From contig CAIQQJ010000145.1 of NCBI GenBank assembly GCA_903873905.1, positions 1 through 64,000 of the forward strand: a stretch of 64,000 nucleotides of DNA. Direction: 5' to 3'. Numbering within the stretch: the first letter of the stretch is position 1; each line of letters opens with the position of its first letter. The notes below the pieces were generated by a model that saw only the letters and a program-made list of their open reading frames with translations, was not told the origin of the DNA and searched no databases. This DNA is from an uncultured Flavobacteriales bacterium. Its GTDB lineage: Bacteria > Bacteroidota > Bacteroidia > Palsa-965. Shown piece by piece: positions 35,489 to 45,171 of the stretch. The translations under genes and the position numbers were made by a program.

Positions 35489-36624
35489 TCGGTGATGATT
35501 ATTTTTTTGGAATAATTATTTCCAGCGCAAGTGAACTTAACAAAATAAATTCCCGGAGTAATTTCATTTGTGGAAATCTGCTCGCCATGATAATTTGAAA
35601 TATGATCAACCGTATTTCCAATAAGATCAGTAATCATTATTTCACCACTTACATTTCCAGTAATGGAAAAATAATTCTGAGCAGGATTCGGGAAAATAGA
35701 AAAATTACTTGGGGAATATTCCTCTACTCCCACAAAATCCTCCGTGAGTTGAAGTGTGTAAAGTCCCATTTGCATTCCCCAACCTTCAACAATTACATAA
35801 GCGGTATCCACTCCAACCGTTGAAAAAGTAAGTTCACTCTGTGGTGCACAACTGCCTCCATCATCATTGTAAGTGATCACATTTCTTTGCGGATCAATCA
35901 CGCTGAGAAAAGTGTCAAAATTAGAACCACACAAGGATGCATGAATCGAACTTGAACCTGGAGAAGGAATGACACGATAGAAAACATCAGGTGAAGGATA
36001 AACTGGATTGCGATTGGAATAACAATAGGAATTATCTCCATTGTCGGTATAAGGAATACTTGCAACAATTTTCGGATCATTGATATCATCACCAACATAT
36101 CCTGTACAATTCAATCCGCCAGTAATAACAATTGAAAAATCCATCACAGAGCCCCATGAAAAAGCTCCACATGGATCAAGCGGAAGACTTCCTGCTTCAT
36201 GTTGCATCACACGCATACGAGTGGTTCCATTATGTGCGCCGGCAGGAACTACAAAAGTGAAAACAGAAAGTGGAACGGGTGGTGTTCCGCTCCATGTTCC
36301 AACCGATTCACCTGCATCAAAAGTCATGCTTTGATCGTAATCAATCCAAACCTCGCCTGCACCAAGATAATTTCCATTGCAAGTTCCGAATTGAACATTC
36401 AGTGTATAAGAATTGGTTGCGTTTAATGTTGTACTTAGCACGGTCAAATCTTGAACGCCAATTACGCCTGGGCAACCAATATGAGAAATGGAGCCGGAGG
36501 AACCTGTCAATTGGACGGATTGCACATTGGAATCAACAGTAGAATTTGGACCGCCAGAAGTGCAGTATTGCGCATAGGAGAAACTGCTTAACAGCATCCC
36601 TGCAGTGATCAAAAAGATTTTCAT
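35485..36624 (-). CDS. GEVED-domain secreted protein with type A T9SS sorting domain
   Basis: 379 residues, first gene of the four-gene operon. A signal peptide (LLSSFSYAQ) is followed by a GEVED-like domain (residues ~20-175: 'CNGNYLGAGEVWIDYDQSMTFD', 'TTRMRVMQHEAG') and a PPC-like beta-domain (residues ~180-300: 'DVFYRVIPSPGSSSI', 'NFDTFLSVID', 'VIVEGWGMQMGLYTLQL'). The sorting domain is 'FSIFPNPAQNYFSITG'. Both domains occur in extracellular adhesins and proteases; there is no protease motif here. Confidence 0.83.
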   Translation of the reverse strand: MKIFLITAGMLLSSFSYAQYCTSGGPNSTVDSNVQSVQLTGSSGSISHIGCPGVIGVQDLTVLSTTLNATNSYTLNVQFGTCNGNYLGAGEVWIDYDQSMTFDAGESVGTWSGTPPVPLSVFTFVVPAGAHNGTTRMRVMQHEAGSLPLDPCGAFSWGSVMDFSIVITGGLNCTGYVGDDINDPKIVASIPYTDNGDNSYCYSNRNPVYPSPDVFYRVIPSPGSSSIHASLCGSNFDTFLSVIDPQRNVITYNDDGGSCAPQSELTFSTVGVDTAYVIVEGWGMQMGLYTLQLTEDFVGVEEYSPSNFSIFPNPAQNYFSITGNVSGEIMITDLIGNTVDHISNYHGEQISTNEITPGIYFVKFTCAGNNYSKKIIITE

Positions 36625-36857
36625 GTAAATGTGTTTCTGATCTAAAGTTAATTAATTAATCGTAAAAATCAGAATGGAATTCTTTTTGATTCTCAGAATT
36701 CTGCTTGAGACAACCTAATTAGCAGATGAAGAAAAATAAAATTTTGACGATTAAGTCCCTTTTGGAAAGTTAGATAGAAACATAAGCCTATTGGAAAATA
36801 GGTTGTTATATAATACAATCCTATTTCTCGCTAATTAATTCTTTAGTAGGGCACAAT

Positions 36858-37124
36858 TTACTTCTCGAAAAATTCGCTAAGTCGAATGAATCTAGATTCA
36901 ACCCAACGATCCAAATCTTTTTCATTTTTCAGAATCCGCATCACCATCGGCTCGTCCAATCCATGTCTATATTCAAAAATAACTTCTGCATCCATTCGCA
37001 ATTCATAACGAACCGTTGCAATCAAAACTTTCATTCGTTCTGCCGCATCCAAATTTCCACGAGCAGTCAATTCCCGATAATCATCCTCCAACAACTGCAA
37101 ATCATAATGACGAATCTCTGACAT
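36858..37124 (-). CDS. Small hypothetical cytoplasmic protein
   Basis: 88 residues, mostly helical and charged (MSEIRHYDLQLLEDDYREL...), without signal or membrane segments. The codon pattern and composition look real, and 'GLDEPMVMRILKNEKDLDRWVESR' suggests a helical pair. The family is not recognised. It stands alone between the GEVED operon and the HrpB gene. Confidence 0.6.
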   Translation of the reverse strand: MSEIRHYDLQLLEDDYRELTARGNLDAAERMKVLIATVRYELRMDAEVIFEYRHGLDEPMVMRILKNEKDLDRWVESRFIRLSEFFEK

Positions 37125-37282
37125 ATTTCATTTCGAATTTGCACGAATATACGAATCATTATAGGCCTTTATTGTAATTTAAAAAATCCCTATTTTATAA
37201 ATGAAAATTTCTGTTTTAAACTATTTCGGAGCAGGGAAATTTTAGTTCTCCACTTACACCTTTCGCGCTTTCCGCTGCAAGT

Positions 37283-37316
37283 CTCCCAACCCCAACAATT
37301 CTGTTGGGGTTGGGAG
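37283..37316. repeat. Perfect 15-bp inverted repeat (4-base loop)
   Basis: CTCCCAACCCCAACA is followed by ATTC and then its exact complement. No T-run follows on either strand, so a classical terminator is unlikely. The element is flanked on both sides by GCTGCAA at 5-10 bases. It could be a REP-like palindrome. Confidence 0.7.
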
Positions 37317-37429
37317 GCTTTACGCTGCAATCACGGCTATTTCCGAACATCCCAGTTTCAAACAAAAAACCACGGAGTCAAGGAGACACGGAGGAATTTC
37401 CATTTGTAATCCACACCTTTGTATGCACC

Positions 37430-37495
37430 AATTGGTAATTGGTAATCCCGTAATTGGTAATTGTAATCTGCACATCTGTAATCTGTAATACGCAC
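37430..37495 (+). repeat. Degenerate TAATTGGTAAT / GTAATCTG repeats
   Basis: Several near-identical units (AATTGGTAAT three times, TGTAATCTG three times) lie directly before the hrpB ATG at 37505. They are probably slipped-strand repeats; an in-frame TTG inside them at 37454 is not a credible start. Confidence 0.6.
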
Positions 37496-37504
37496 ATCAT
37501 TTCA

Positions 37505-39982
37505 ATGAACACGAATCTCCCAATTCTTGAAATCATCCCCGATGTCAAAAAGGAATTGGCCTTACACAATACGCTCATCCTTCAAGCAGCTCCCGGCGCA
37601 GGAAAAAGCACTTACCTCCCACTCCAATTGCTACAAGAAGATTGGCTGAAAGGAAAAAAGATTTTGATGCTCGAGCCTCGAAGATTGGCTGCAAAAACAG
37701 TTGCTGCTCGTCTTGCCTTTCAATTGAATGAAGAAATCGGACAAACCGTTGGATATAAAATCCGTTTCGAAAATAAAACTTCAAAAACAACGCGACTGGA
37801 AATTCTCACCGAAGGAATTCTAACACGCATGTTGCAAAACGATGGTGCACTGGAAGATGTTGGTCTGGTAATTTTTGATGAATTTCACGAAAGAAGTTTG
37901 CATGCCGATCTTGCGCTTGCATTATGTCGTGAAGTCCAAAATATTTTGCGTCCTGATTTAAGAATTTTGATCATGTCGGCAACACTGGATGGTGAAAAAC
38001 TATCTTCCCTACTCGGCAATGCAAAAATTCTCACCAGCAAAGGCCGACAATTTCCAATCACCTTTCATTACGCTGGCTCCGACGAAAAAATTCCCTTGCA
38101 CATTCAAATGACACGTCTCATCAAAAGAGCAATGTTAGAAAATGATGGTGATGTACTTGCTTTTTTTCCAGGAGCAGGAGAAATTTTACGAACGGCAGAA
38201 TTACTAGAAGCAGAAAATGTTGCAGCAAAAATTTGTCCTTTGTTTGGCGATTTGCCATTTCAAGAACAACAACAGGCAATTCTTCCCAATAAAAATGGAA
38301 TTAGAAAAATTGTTCTCGCAACTTCAATAGCTGAAACAAGTTTAACGATTGAAGGAATTAAAATTGTAATTGATTGCGGCATGTCGCGTGTACCGCGTTT
38401 TGATACACGATCCGGATTAACAAGATTGGAAACAATTCGTATCACCAAAGATGCTGCGGATCAACGTGCAGGTCGTGCGGGAAGATTAGGGCCTGGAGTG
38501 TGTTATCGTTTATGGACCGAAGGATTCAATCATCATTTGATTCCACATCGCTCTCCCGAAATTCTCGAAGCGGATCTTGCTCCACTCGTTCTTGAACTTT
38601 CCAATTGGGGAACACATGATTTGCAAGCACTCACTTGGCTCACGCCACCTCCAACAGGGACAATTTTTCAGGCGCAAGAACTCTTAGCGCAACTCGGAGC
38701 GCTTTCTGGTAGTAAAATAACACAACTTGGAAAGGAAATGTTGCGTTTGCCCACACATCCACGTATTGCTCATTTGCTAACGCAGGCGCATGAAAAAAAA
38801 TCATCTGCACTTGCCTGTGAAATTGCAGCGCTATTGGAAGAACGTGATCCACTTTCAAAAGATGCCGGTGCCGATTTGGTTTTACGAATTGAAGCGTTAA
38901 GAAAATTCCGAAAGAAAGAATTCGTCAATGCCGATCGAAAAAGATTGGAAAGAATTGAACGAGTCGCACAACAATGGAGAAAATTACTCAATACCGAAAT
39001 TGATAATTCAGCACCTGTATCAGAAGAAGTTGGAAAACTTTTGGCTGCAGCCTATCCCGAAAGAATCGCGAAACGAGAAAGTGGAAATCGTTATCGATTG
39101 GGTAATGGAAGAATGGCCAAATTAAGTGAAACGGATGCACTCATTGGCGAAGATTGGATTTCAATTGCGGATTTGGAAGGTGTTGCCAATAAGGAAGGAA
39201 GAATTTTTCTCGCAGCAGCGCTTGATTCTGATGACATAAAACATCTTGCCATTGAAAAGAAAGTTTTGGAATGGGATCATCAAAAAGGAGAACTCATTGC
39301 GAGAATTGAAAAACGCGTGGGCGATATCATTCTTGAAAGCAAACCCTTAAAAATAATTTCTGAGGAAGACCGACTTGAAATTCTGCTCGATGCGGTTCGG
39401 ACAAATGGTTTGGAATTATTGAATTGGTCGGAGGATGTAAATGTTTTTATTGCACGTGTCAGTTCCATTCGCAAATGGAGACCGGATGAAAATTGGCCCG
39501 ATGTAAATCGTGTTCATTTACTTTCAATAGTTGAAGAATGGCTTTCTCCCTATCTCCATAACATAAAGCGAAAAGATGATTTTCGAAAACTCGATTTGCA
39601 TTTGATTTTATCTTCGTCTTTACCTTATGAAAAACAAAATCAATTAGAAAAATTATTACCTCAAAAGATTTCAGTTCCGAGTGGCTCTGAAATCAAGATT
39701 CAATATCAGGAAGATGCCACAGCTCCGATTCTCGCGGTTCGCTTACAGGAAATTTTCGGAATGCTGGAAACACCTAGTATCAATGAAGGAAGAACAAAGT
39801 TGATGGTGCACTTGCTTTCTCCTGCCTACAGACCAGTACAGGTAACACAGGACCTACACAGTTTTTGGAAAAATACCTACGCTGAAGTTAGAAAGGAATT
39901 ACGCATGCGTTATCAAAAACATTCCTGGCCAGAAGATCCTTATACAGCCGTTGCCATTCGAGGTGCGAAAAAAAGGAAATAA
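37505..39982 (+). CDS. hrpB: ATP-dependent RNA helicase HrpB
   Basis: 825 residues from ATG 37505. A DEAH-box helicase: Walker A 'APGAGKST' at residues 29-36, motif II 'DEFH' at 125-128, motif III 'SATLD', motif IV-VI with 'STSIAETSLTIEGI'-like 'LATSIAETSLT' and 'DQRAGRAGRLGPG'. The HrpB C-terminal region follows, ending 'RKHSWPEDPYTA'-like 'QKHSWPEDPYTAVAIRGAKKRK'. DEFH instead of DEAH is usual for HrpB. The exact role is poorly known; RNA remodelling is assumed. It is not part of an obvious operon. Confidence 0.93.
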   Translation: MNTNLPILEIIPDVKKELALHNTLILQAAPGAGKSTYLPLQLLQEDWLKGKKILMLEPRRLAAKTVAARLAFQLNEEIGQTVGYKIRFENKTSKTTRLEILTEGILTRMLQNDGALEDVGLVIFDEFHERSLHADLALALCREVQNILRPDLRILIMSATLDGEKLSSLLGNAKILTSKGRQFPITFHYAGSDEKIPLHIQMTRLIKRAMLENDGDVLAFFPGAGEILRTAELLEAENVAAKICPLFGDLPFQEQQQAILPNKNGIRKIVLATSIAETSLTIEGIKIVIDCGMSRVPRFDTRSGLTRLETIRITKDAADQRAGRAGRLGPGVCYRLWTEGFNHHLIPHRSPEILEADLAPLVLELSNWGTHDLQALTWLTPPPTGTIFQAQELLAQLGALSGSKITQLGKEMLRLPTHPRIAHLLTQAHEKKSSALACEIAALLEERDPLSKDAGADLVLRIEALRKFRKKEFVNADRKRLERIERVAQQWRKLLNTEIDNSAPVSEEVGKLLAAAYPERIAKRESGNRYRLGNGRMAKLSETDALIGEDWISIADLEGVANKEGRIFLAAALDSDDIKHLAIEKKVLEWDHQKGELIARIEKRVGDIILESKPLKIISEEDRLEILLDAVRTNGLELLNWSEDVNVFIARVSSIRKWRPDENWPDVNRVHLLSIVEEWLSPYLHNIKRKDDFRKLDLHLILSSSLPYEKQNQLEKLLPQKISVPSGSEIKIQYQEDATAPILAVRLQEIFGMLETPSINEGRTKLMVHLLSPAYRPVQVTQDLHSFWKNTYAEVRKELRMRYQKHSWPEDPYTAVAIRGAKKRK

Positions 39983-40061
39983 TTGTTAATTGATGATTTG
40001 CATTAATCAAAATTTGCACAAGCAAATCACACTCCTCCATCCTCAATCATCATATTTTCGG

Positions 40062-40069
40062 TAACTTTG
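40062..40069 (+). promoter_or_regulatory. Probable -7 promoter box of the T9SS protein at 40105
   Basis: TAACTTTG matches the -7 consensus TAnnTTTG; transcription would start ~28 bases before the ATG. I see no good -33 box. Confidence 0.4.
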
Positions 40070-40104
40070 ATTTACCTCCCCATTAAAAATCAAATACTAC
40101 AAGA

Positions 40105-41001
40105 ATGAAAAAAAATCTACTTTTTATCGCTGCAGTTAGCTTGATGAGTGCAGCTTCCTACGCGCAGACAATTCCTAATGCTGGATTTGAAAATTGGACT
40201 ACCACCACTTTTTCAGATCCTGATAATTGGGGAACGTTCAATTCAACAACAGCTCCACTCGGTGCATCAACTGTTGAACAAGGAGCGCCTGGAAATCCTG
40301 GTAGTTTTTATATTAAAATAACTTCTAAAACAATTGCTCCATTAGGCATTGTTCCTGGTGTTGCAGTAACGGGAATTATCAACATTGCAACGCAATCCGT
40401 ATCAGGTGGATTTCCAATTTCTTCACGTCCTGCTAAACTCACAGGAAAATGGCAATACATGTCCTATGGCATAACGGATACGGGATCAGTTACCGTGTTG
40501 CTTTCGCATTGGAATACCATTACACACGCAAAAGACACAGTTTCCTATACACATCGTTTGCTTACAGGAATGGTTATGTCTTGGGCTAGTTTTAACATTA
40601 TACTCAACTATCAAAGTAGTTCATTAACTCCCGATACTGCAATGATTGTGCTTGCAGCAAGCAATGCAACACCTGCAAACAATAGTTATCTGTATGTTGA
40701 TGCATTGGCATTTACAGGAGCTGTAGGAATAGATGAAAATAGCTCTTCAGCAAATATGCTTTCTGTTTATCCAAATCCATCTAGCAATTTATTGAACGTT
40801 TCGTTTACACTTGAAAATTCTTCAAATGTAAAAGTTCAACTACTGGACCTCAGCGGCAAACTATTACAAGAATTAAATTCCAAATCTTCGGTTGGGGAAA
40901 ATACACTTTCAATGAATCTCGAAGGAATTGACAATGGAATTTATTTCGTTCGACTTTTGACAGACAATGGAACTGAAACGAAAAAAATAGTTATTGAATA
41001 A
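40105..41001 (+). CDS. Secreted protein with PCMD-like domain and type A T9SS sorting domain
   Basis: 298 residues. A signal peptide (AAVSLMSAASYAQ) is followed by 'TIPNAGFENWTTTTFSDPDNWG', the start typical of PCMD/carbohydrate-binding-like modules in Bacteroidota secreted proteins; residues ~25-205 make up this beta-rich domain. Residues ~215-298 are a type A sorting domain ('MLSVYPNPSSNLLNVSF', 'NGTETKKIVIE'). A catalytic role is not evident. It ends in a strong terminator. Confidence 0.82.
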   Translation: MKKNLLFIAAVSLMSAASYAQTIPNAGFENWTTTTFSDPDNWGTFNSTTAPLGASTVEQGAPGNPGSFYIKITSKTIAPLGIVPGVAVTGIINIATQSVSGGFPISSRPAKLTGKWQYMSYGITDTGSVTVLLSHWNTITHAKDTVSYTHRLLTGMVMSWASFNIILNYQSSSLTPDTAMIVLAASNATPANNSYLYVDALAFTGAVGIDENSSSANMLSVYPNPSSNLLNVSFTLENSSNVKVQLLDLSGKLLQELNSKSSVGENTLSMNLEGIDNGIYFVRLLTDNGTETKKIVIE

Positions 41002-41021
41002 TACCCTTCACACTATTTCAG

Positions 41022-41050
41022 AAAAGGCGGATTTTTTCGCCTTTTTTTAT
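41022..41050 (+). terminator. Rho-independent terminator after the 40105 gene
   Basis: AAAAGGCG / CGCCTTTT, 8-bp stem, loop of 8 bases, followed by TTTATT. It lies 21 bases after the stop codon. Confidence 0.85.
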
Positions 41051-41132
41051 TCCCAAATAAGACTACTAGTCAATAGGATGCTAGCAGCTTCTTTGTTACA
41101 TTTACTAACACAGAACCCCAAACTTTTCTCAT

Positions 41133-44100
41133 ATGAAATGTAAACTTACTTTACTCGCCGTTTTATTGGCCGCCTCTTCCTTTGCAAAAATTTATTTAGG
41201 CGTTGAAGCAGCAAAACTTGTTCCTGGCACTGACAAAATTATTGTGGATGACCAACGCCAGACATTTTCGTTTGTGCATTTCGGAACACAACCCGTTTCT
41301 GGAGATCACAACTCTTTTCTGAAACAGATTTTCGGATCTGAAAATGAAATAAGTTTCCAATTGTATTCAACCGAAGCTGATAAAATTGGATGGACAAATT
41401 ACCGCTATTATCAATTGTACAAAAACATTCGTGTGGAAGGAGCGGTTTATTATGTGCATGTGAAAGATGGAAAAATAATCTCTGCGAATGGAGCGTATTA
41501 TTCTGGGATTTCTGCAAATGTAAATCCAATAATTTCATTTTCAGATGCAGTTATTACAGCGAAAAAAGATTTGAATTCAACGCGCCTTGGTGATGAAAAA
41601 AATATTGAAGCGCCTTATTTGGTTTTATTCCGTGATCAACAAAATAAGTATCGCCTCTGTTGGAAAACGGATGCATGGTCACTTTCCCCAATGAAAAGAT
41701 TCTATTATTTCGTGGATGCAATCACCGGAAAAATCATCGGAAAAAATTCACGCATTTGCGACAATGATAGTCATGGAACAGCGGTAACTGTATATAATGG
41801 TGTACATGCCATTACAACAGATAGTACTTCTCCAACAAACTTTCGACTTGCAGAATCAGGCAGAAATATTTTAACACATGCACCTGGACCAGCAGATGTA
41901 ATAGACAATGACAATTATTGGAACAACACTTCAAACCTTGACAACTATGCAACAGACGCACATTGGGGAATTGAAATGACCCATGATTTTTATTTGAATT
42001 CATTGGGAAGACTTGGACAAGACGGATTGGGTTTGCCATGTGACATTCAAGTTCATGATGGATTATATGTCAATGCATATTGGTCAGGGACAGGAATTCT
42101 TTTTGGCGATGGCGATGGCACACAATACACACCGCTTACTTCCTTGGAAATTGTTTCACATGAATATACACATGGCGTTACACAATACACAGCGAATCTA
42201 AATTACTCTGGAGAATCGGGAGCGCTCAACGAATCGTTCAGTGATGTTTTTGGAAACACAATGCGATTTACTTATTCTCCAAGCGTGGCATCGTGGTTGG
42301 TGGGTGATCAAATTGTAATTCCAAATATGGGCGGAACTCCTTTCCGCGACATGTCAAATCCAAATGCATTTCAATGCGCAGATACTTATGGTGGATTGTA
42401 TTGGAACAATGGTGACATCGTACACTACGATAGTGGCGTTCAGAATTATTGGTATTATTTATTGGTAACTGGAGGATCAGGAACAAATGATATTGGAAAT
42501 GCATTCAGTGTTTCTGGTATCGGATTGACAGATGCAATTCAAATTGCCTATAGAAATCTTGCCACCTATCTCACTCCAAATTCAACTTTTGCTGATGCTG
42601 CAACTTTCGCTTCACAATCTGCAGATGATCTATTCGGTTCTTGTTCCAACCAATTGATTCAAACTGCAAATGCATGGTATGCATGTGGTGTTGGAACGCC
42701 ATTTAGCGGAGTTGTTACTTCAGCTTTTGTTGCAAGTCCTGCAATCAGTTGTTCGGCTCCTGCAAATGTTTCATTCATCAATAACAGTTGGAATGCCACA
42801 ACTTATAATTGGAATTTTGGAGATGGTAATTTTTCAACAGCAACAAACCCTACGCACACCTATGCGCTTCCAGGAAATTACAATGTCACACTTATAGCAA
42901 CAGGAGTTGGCAATTGTGTTGGTGCCGATACATTGCTGATCAATGCAGCCGTTGTTGTGAATAATGTTCCAGGACCAGTTCCTACCTCTTGTAATCCTGC
43001 AACCACAAATTACTGTTGTGGATATGGAATTACCAATGTGAATTTTCATAGCATCAACTGGACTTCTGCAGATGCAATTGATGGTTATAGTGATTTCACC
43101 TGTGCAGATTCTACCTTGATCGTTGCTGGAAATCCCTATCCATTTTCTGTTGCTGTCAATTCAAATTCACCCAATGGTTTTGGTGAAAGGGTGAGTGCTT
43201 GGATTGATTACAACAATGATGGTATTTTCAATAACACCAATGAACTTATTTATTCCGATTCAGGTTCTGCAGTTAGTATTCATAATGGAATTATACACAC
43301 ACCAACAACAGCAACATTGAATACGCGCTTACGCATGCGTGTCATTTCTGATGCACAAACAAACGTGATTACAGGAGCATGTTATTCACCTTTGAAAGGA
43401 CAAGTGGAAGATTACATGGTTTATTTCATTGCAAATACTTTGGCTCCTGATGCAATGTTCACCGCCAACATTACAACTGTTCCAGTAGGCAACACCGTTA
43501 ATTTTACGGATTTATCCATGAATGCTCCAACCTCTTGGCATTGGATAATTACAGGAGGGTTTCCAGGAACATCTACGAATCAAAATCCTTCAAATATTCT
43601 TTATTCTACTGCTGGAATTTATCCAGTGAAATTGGTTGCAACAAATGGCTTTGGTTCAGATAGTTTGACTCAAATCTCCTATATCAATGTTGTGAATTCA
43701 TCGAATATTTGTCAGAACACAACAATGAGTTCCAATTCAGGATTGATTTATGATTCAGGCGGACCAACAGGCGATTATATTGATCTTGAAAATTGCAGCT
43801 TTCTGATTAATCCATGCGGAGCAAATCTTCAACTCACATTTTCAAATTTCAACTTGGAAACTTCGTATGACTTCCTCACGATTTACGATGGAACAAGTGC
43901 TGCTGCTCCATTGGTTGGTTCTTATACCGGCAATGCACTTCCACCAGTTGTAAATTCAACTTCCGGAAAATTATTTCTCGTATTCACTTCCGATTATTCT
44001 GTCGTCTATTCTGGATTTGCTGCCAATTGGACCTCCACTCCTATTGGAAATGCACCCGCTGCAAGCTTCAGTTATACACCGGCAGCTCCTGCCGCATTAA

Positions 44101-44564
44101 TTCCAATTCAGTTTACAGATCAATCGCTCAATTCTCCAACCTCTTGGTTCTGGGATTTTGGCGATTTGGGAAATTCTATCGTACAAAACCCATTACATGC
44201 TTATGCAAATTCAGGAACTTATACGGTAACGTTAATCGCAATGAATTGCATTTCCAGCGATACAACATCTTTTGTGCTTACTGTTTTGCCCAATGGAGTT
44301 GAAGAGAATTTTTCATCGAATGATTTCTCTGTTTATCCAAATCCATTTTCGTCCACAGCTACCATTCAGTTCAGCGATGTTGTTGATATTTCAAAATTGA
44401 AAATAGAACTCGTTGATCTTAGCGGAAGAGTTGTCCGTGTTATTACACCACAAAATCACAAAGTACAACTTGATCGTTCTGGGCTTTCTTCTGGAATGTA
44501 TTTCATGAATGTTTATGCCAATGAGAAATTGGCGGGTAGCAGAAAAATTGTGCTGAATGATTAA
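41133..44564 (+). CDS. Secreted M4 (thermolysin-type) metalloprotease with PKD, GEVED, CUB and T9SS sorting domains
   Basis: 1143 residues. Signal peptide, then an FTP/propeptide region (residues ~30-190), then the M4 catalytic domain (residues ~200-525) with zinc motif HEYTH at 343-347 and third ligand Glu-367 in 'GALNESFSDVFG', exactly 20 residues on as in thermolysin; the catalytic His region 'DIVHYDSGVQNYW' is present. C-terminal modules follow: PKD (~530-610), GEVED (~640-765), PKD (~770-855), CUB (~860-965), PKD (~970-1055) and a type A sorting domain ending 'AGSRKIVLND'. The active site looks intact. It is probably a surface or released broad-range protease. Confidence 0.93.
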   Translation: MKCKLTLLAVLLAASSFAKIYLGVEAAKLVPGTDKIIVDDQRQTFSFVHFGTQPVSGDHNSFLKQIFGSENEISFQLYSTEADKIGWTNYRYYQLYKNIRVEGAVYYVHVKDGKIISANGAYYSGISANVNPIISFSDAVITAKKDLNSTRLGDEKNIEAPYLVLFRDQQNKYRLCWKTDAWSLSPMKRFYYFVDAITGKIIGKNSRICDNDSHGTAVTVYNGVHAITTDSTSPTNFRLAESGRNILTHAPGPADVIDNDNYWNNTSNLDNYATDAHWGIEMTHDFYLNSLGRLGQDGLGLPCDIQVHDGLYVNAYWSGTGILFGDGDGTQYTPLTSLEIVSHEYTHGVTQYTANLNYSGESGALNESFSDVFGNTMRFTYSPSVASWLVGDQIVIPNMGGTPFRDMSNPNAFQCADTYGGLYWNNGDIVHYDSGVQNYWYYLLVTGGSGTNDIGNAFSVSGIGLTDAIQIAYRNLATYLTPNSTFADAATFASQSADDLFGSCSNQLIQTANAWYACGVGTPFSGVVTSAFVASPAISCSAPANVSFINNSWNATTYNWNFGDGNFSTATNPTHTYALPGNYNVTLIATGVGNCVGADTLLINAAVVVNNVPGPVPTSCNPATTNYCCGYGITNVNFHSINWTSADAIDGYSDFTCADSTLIVAGNPYPFSVAVNSNSPNGFGERVSAWIDYNNDGIFNNTNELIYSDSGSAVSIHNGIIHTPTTATLNTRLRMRVISDAQTNVITGACYSPLKGQVEDYMVYFIANTLAPDAMFTANITTVPVGNTVNFTDLSMNAPTSWHWIITGGFPGTSTNQNPSNILYSTAGIYPVKLVATNGFGSDSLTQISYINVVNSSNICQNTTMSSNSGLIYDSGGPTGDYIDLENCSFLINPCGANLQLTFSNFNLETSYDFLTIYDGTSAAAPLVGSYTGNALPPVVNSTSGKLFLVFTSDYSVVYSGFAANWTSTPIGNAPAASFSYTPAAPAALIPIQFTDQSLNSPTSWFWDFGDLGNSIVQNPLHAYANSGTYTVTLIAMNCISSDTTSFVLTVLPNGVEENFSSNDFSVYPNPFSSTATIQFSDVVDISKLKIELVDLSGRVVRVITPQNHKVQLDRSGLSSGMYFMNVYANEKLAGSRKIVLND

Positions 44565-44597
44565 TTAAAAAATAAAACTCACAGAAAAAAATAGATT

Positions 44598-45170
44598 ATG
44601 TATAATTTGAAAATCATTTCTTCGACGATAAGACCAGGAAGAAAAGGCCCTATGATAGCTGGATGGATTGCTGAAAAGGCAATGCAATCAGGAAATTTCA
44701 ATGTGGAAGTACTCGATCTCGGAGCAATCAATTTGCCGATGATGAATGAAGCGAATCATCCAATTTTGAAAAAATACGAACATGAGCACACAAAAAAATG
44801 GAGTGCTAAAATTGAAGAAGCGGATGCATTTATTTTTGTAACTGCCGAATACGATTACAATTATCCTGCACCATTGAGAAATGCGATTGAATATCTCGTT
44901 CATGAATGGTCTTATAAAGCTGCGGGAATTGTTAGTTATGGAGGCGTTTCAGCTGGAACAAGAGCGGCAAATAGTTTGAAAGCGGATCTGTCTACAATGA
45001 AAATTGTACCAATGATGGAAGCTGTGAATTTCCCTTTCTACAACAAATTAATCAATGACAATGGCGAATTCGTTCCCAATGAAACATCACACAAAGCAGC
45101 GGAAGCCATGCTAACAGAAATTGTTCGTTGGACAAAAGGCCTGAAACTTATTAAGGAAAATAAATTCTAA
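44598..45170 (+). CDS. NADPH-dependent FMN reductase family protein
   Basis: 190 residues, flavodoxin-like. 'IISSTIRPGRKGP' is the FMN phosphate loop, and 'FVTAEYDYNYPAPLRNAIEYL' and 'VSYGGVSAGTRAANSL' are family motifs. It probably reduces FMN, quinones or azo compounds using NAD(P)H. It sits 1 base before the DsbA-like gene, so the two form a small redox operon. Confidence 0.9.
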   Translation: MYNLKIISSTIRPGRKGPMIAGWIAEKAMQSGNFNVEVLDLGAINLPMMNEANHPILKKYEHEHTKKWSAKIEEADAFIFVTAEYDYNYPAPLRNAIEYLVHEWSYKAAGIVSYGGVSAGTRAANSLKADLSTMKIVPMMEAVNFPFYNKLINDNGEFVPNETSHKAAEAMLTEIVRWTKGLKLIKENKF

Positions 45171-45171
45171 A

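Larger units (their letters stand above)
37125..37504. other. Repeat-rich intergenic region upstream of hrpB
   Basis: 380 bases with no gene. It contains a perfect 15-bp inverted repeat (37283-37316), a CACGGAG-rich stretch around 37370-37395, and a run of TAATTGGTAAT/GTAATCTG near-repeats from 37430 to 37495. These are short interspersed repeats of the sort seen between genes in many Bacteroidota; none is recognised as a mobile element. Confidence 0.6.

Noticed and set aside
37454-37504. TTG-initiated N-terminal extension of HrpB
   Set aside because: The extra residues come from low-complexity TAAT repeats, and the ATG at 37505 starts at the conserved family position.
37877-37888. DEFH instead of DEAH in HrpB
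   Set aside because: DEFH is the normal motif in this helicase subfamily, so it is not an anomaly.
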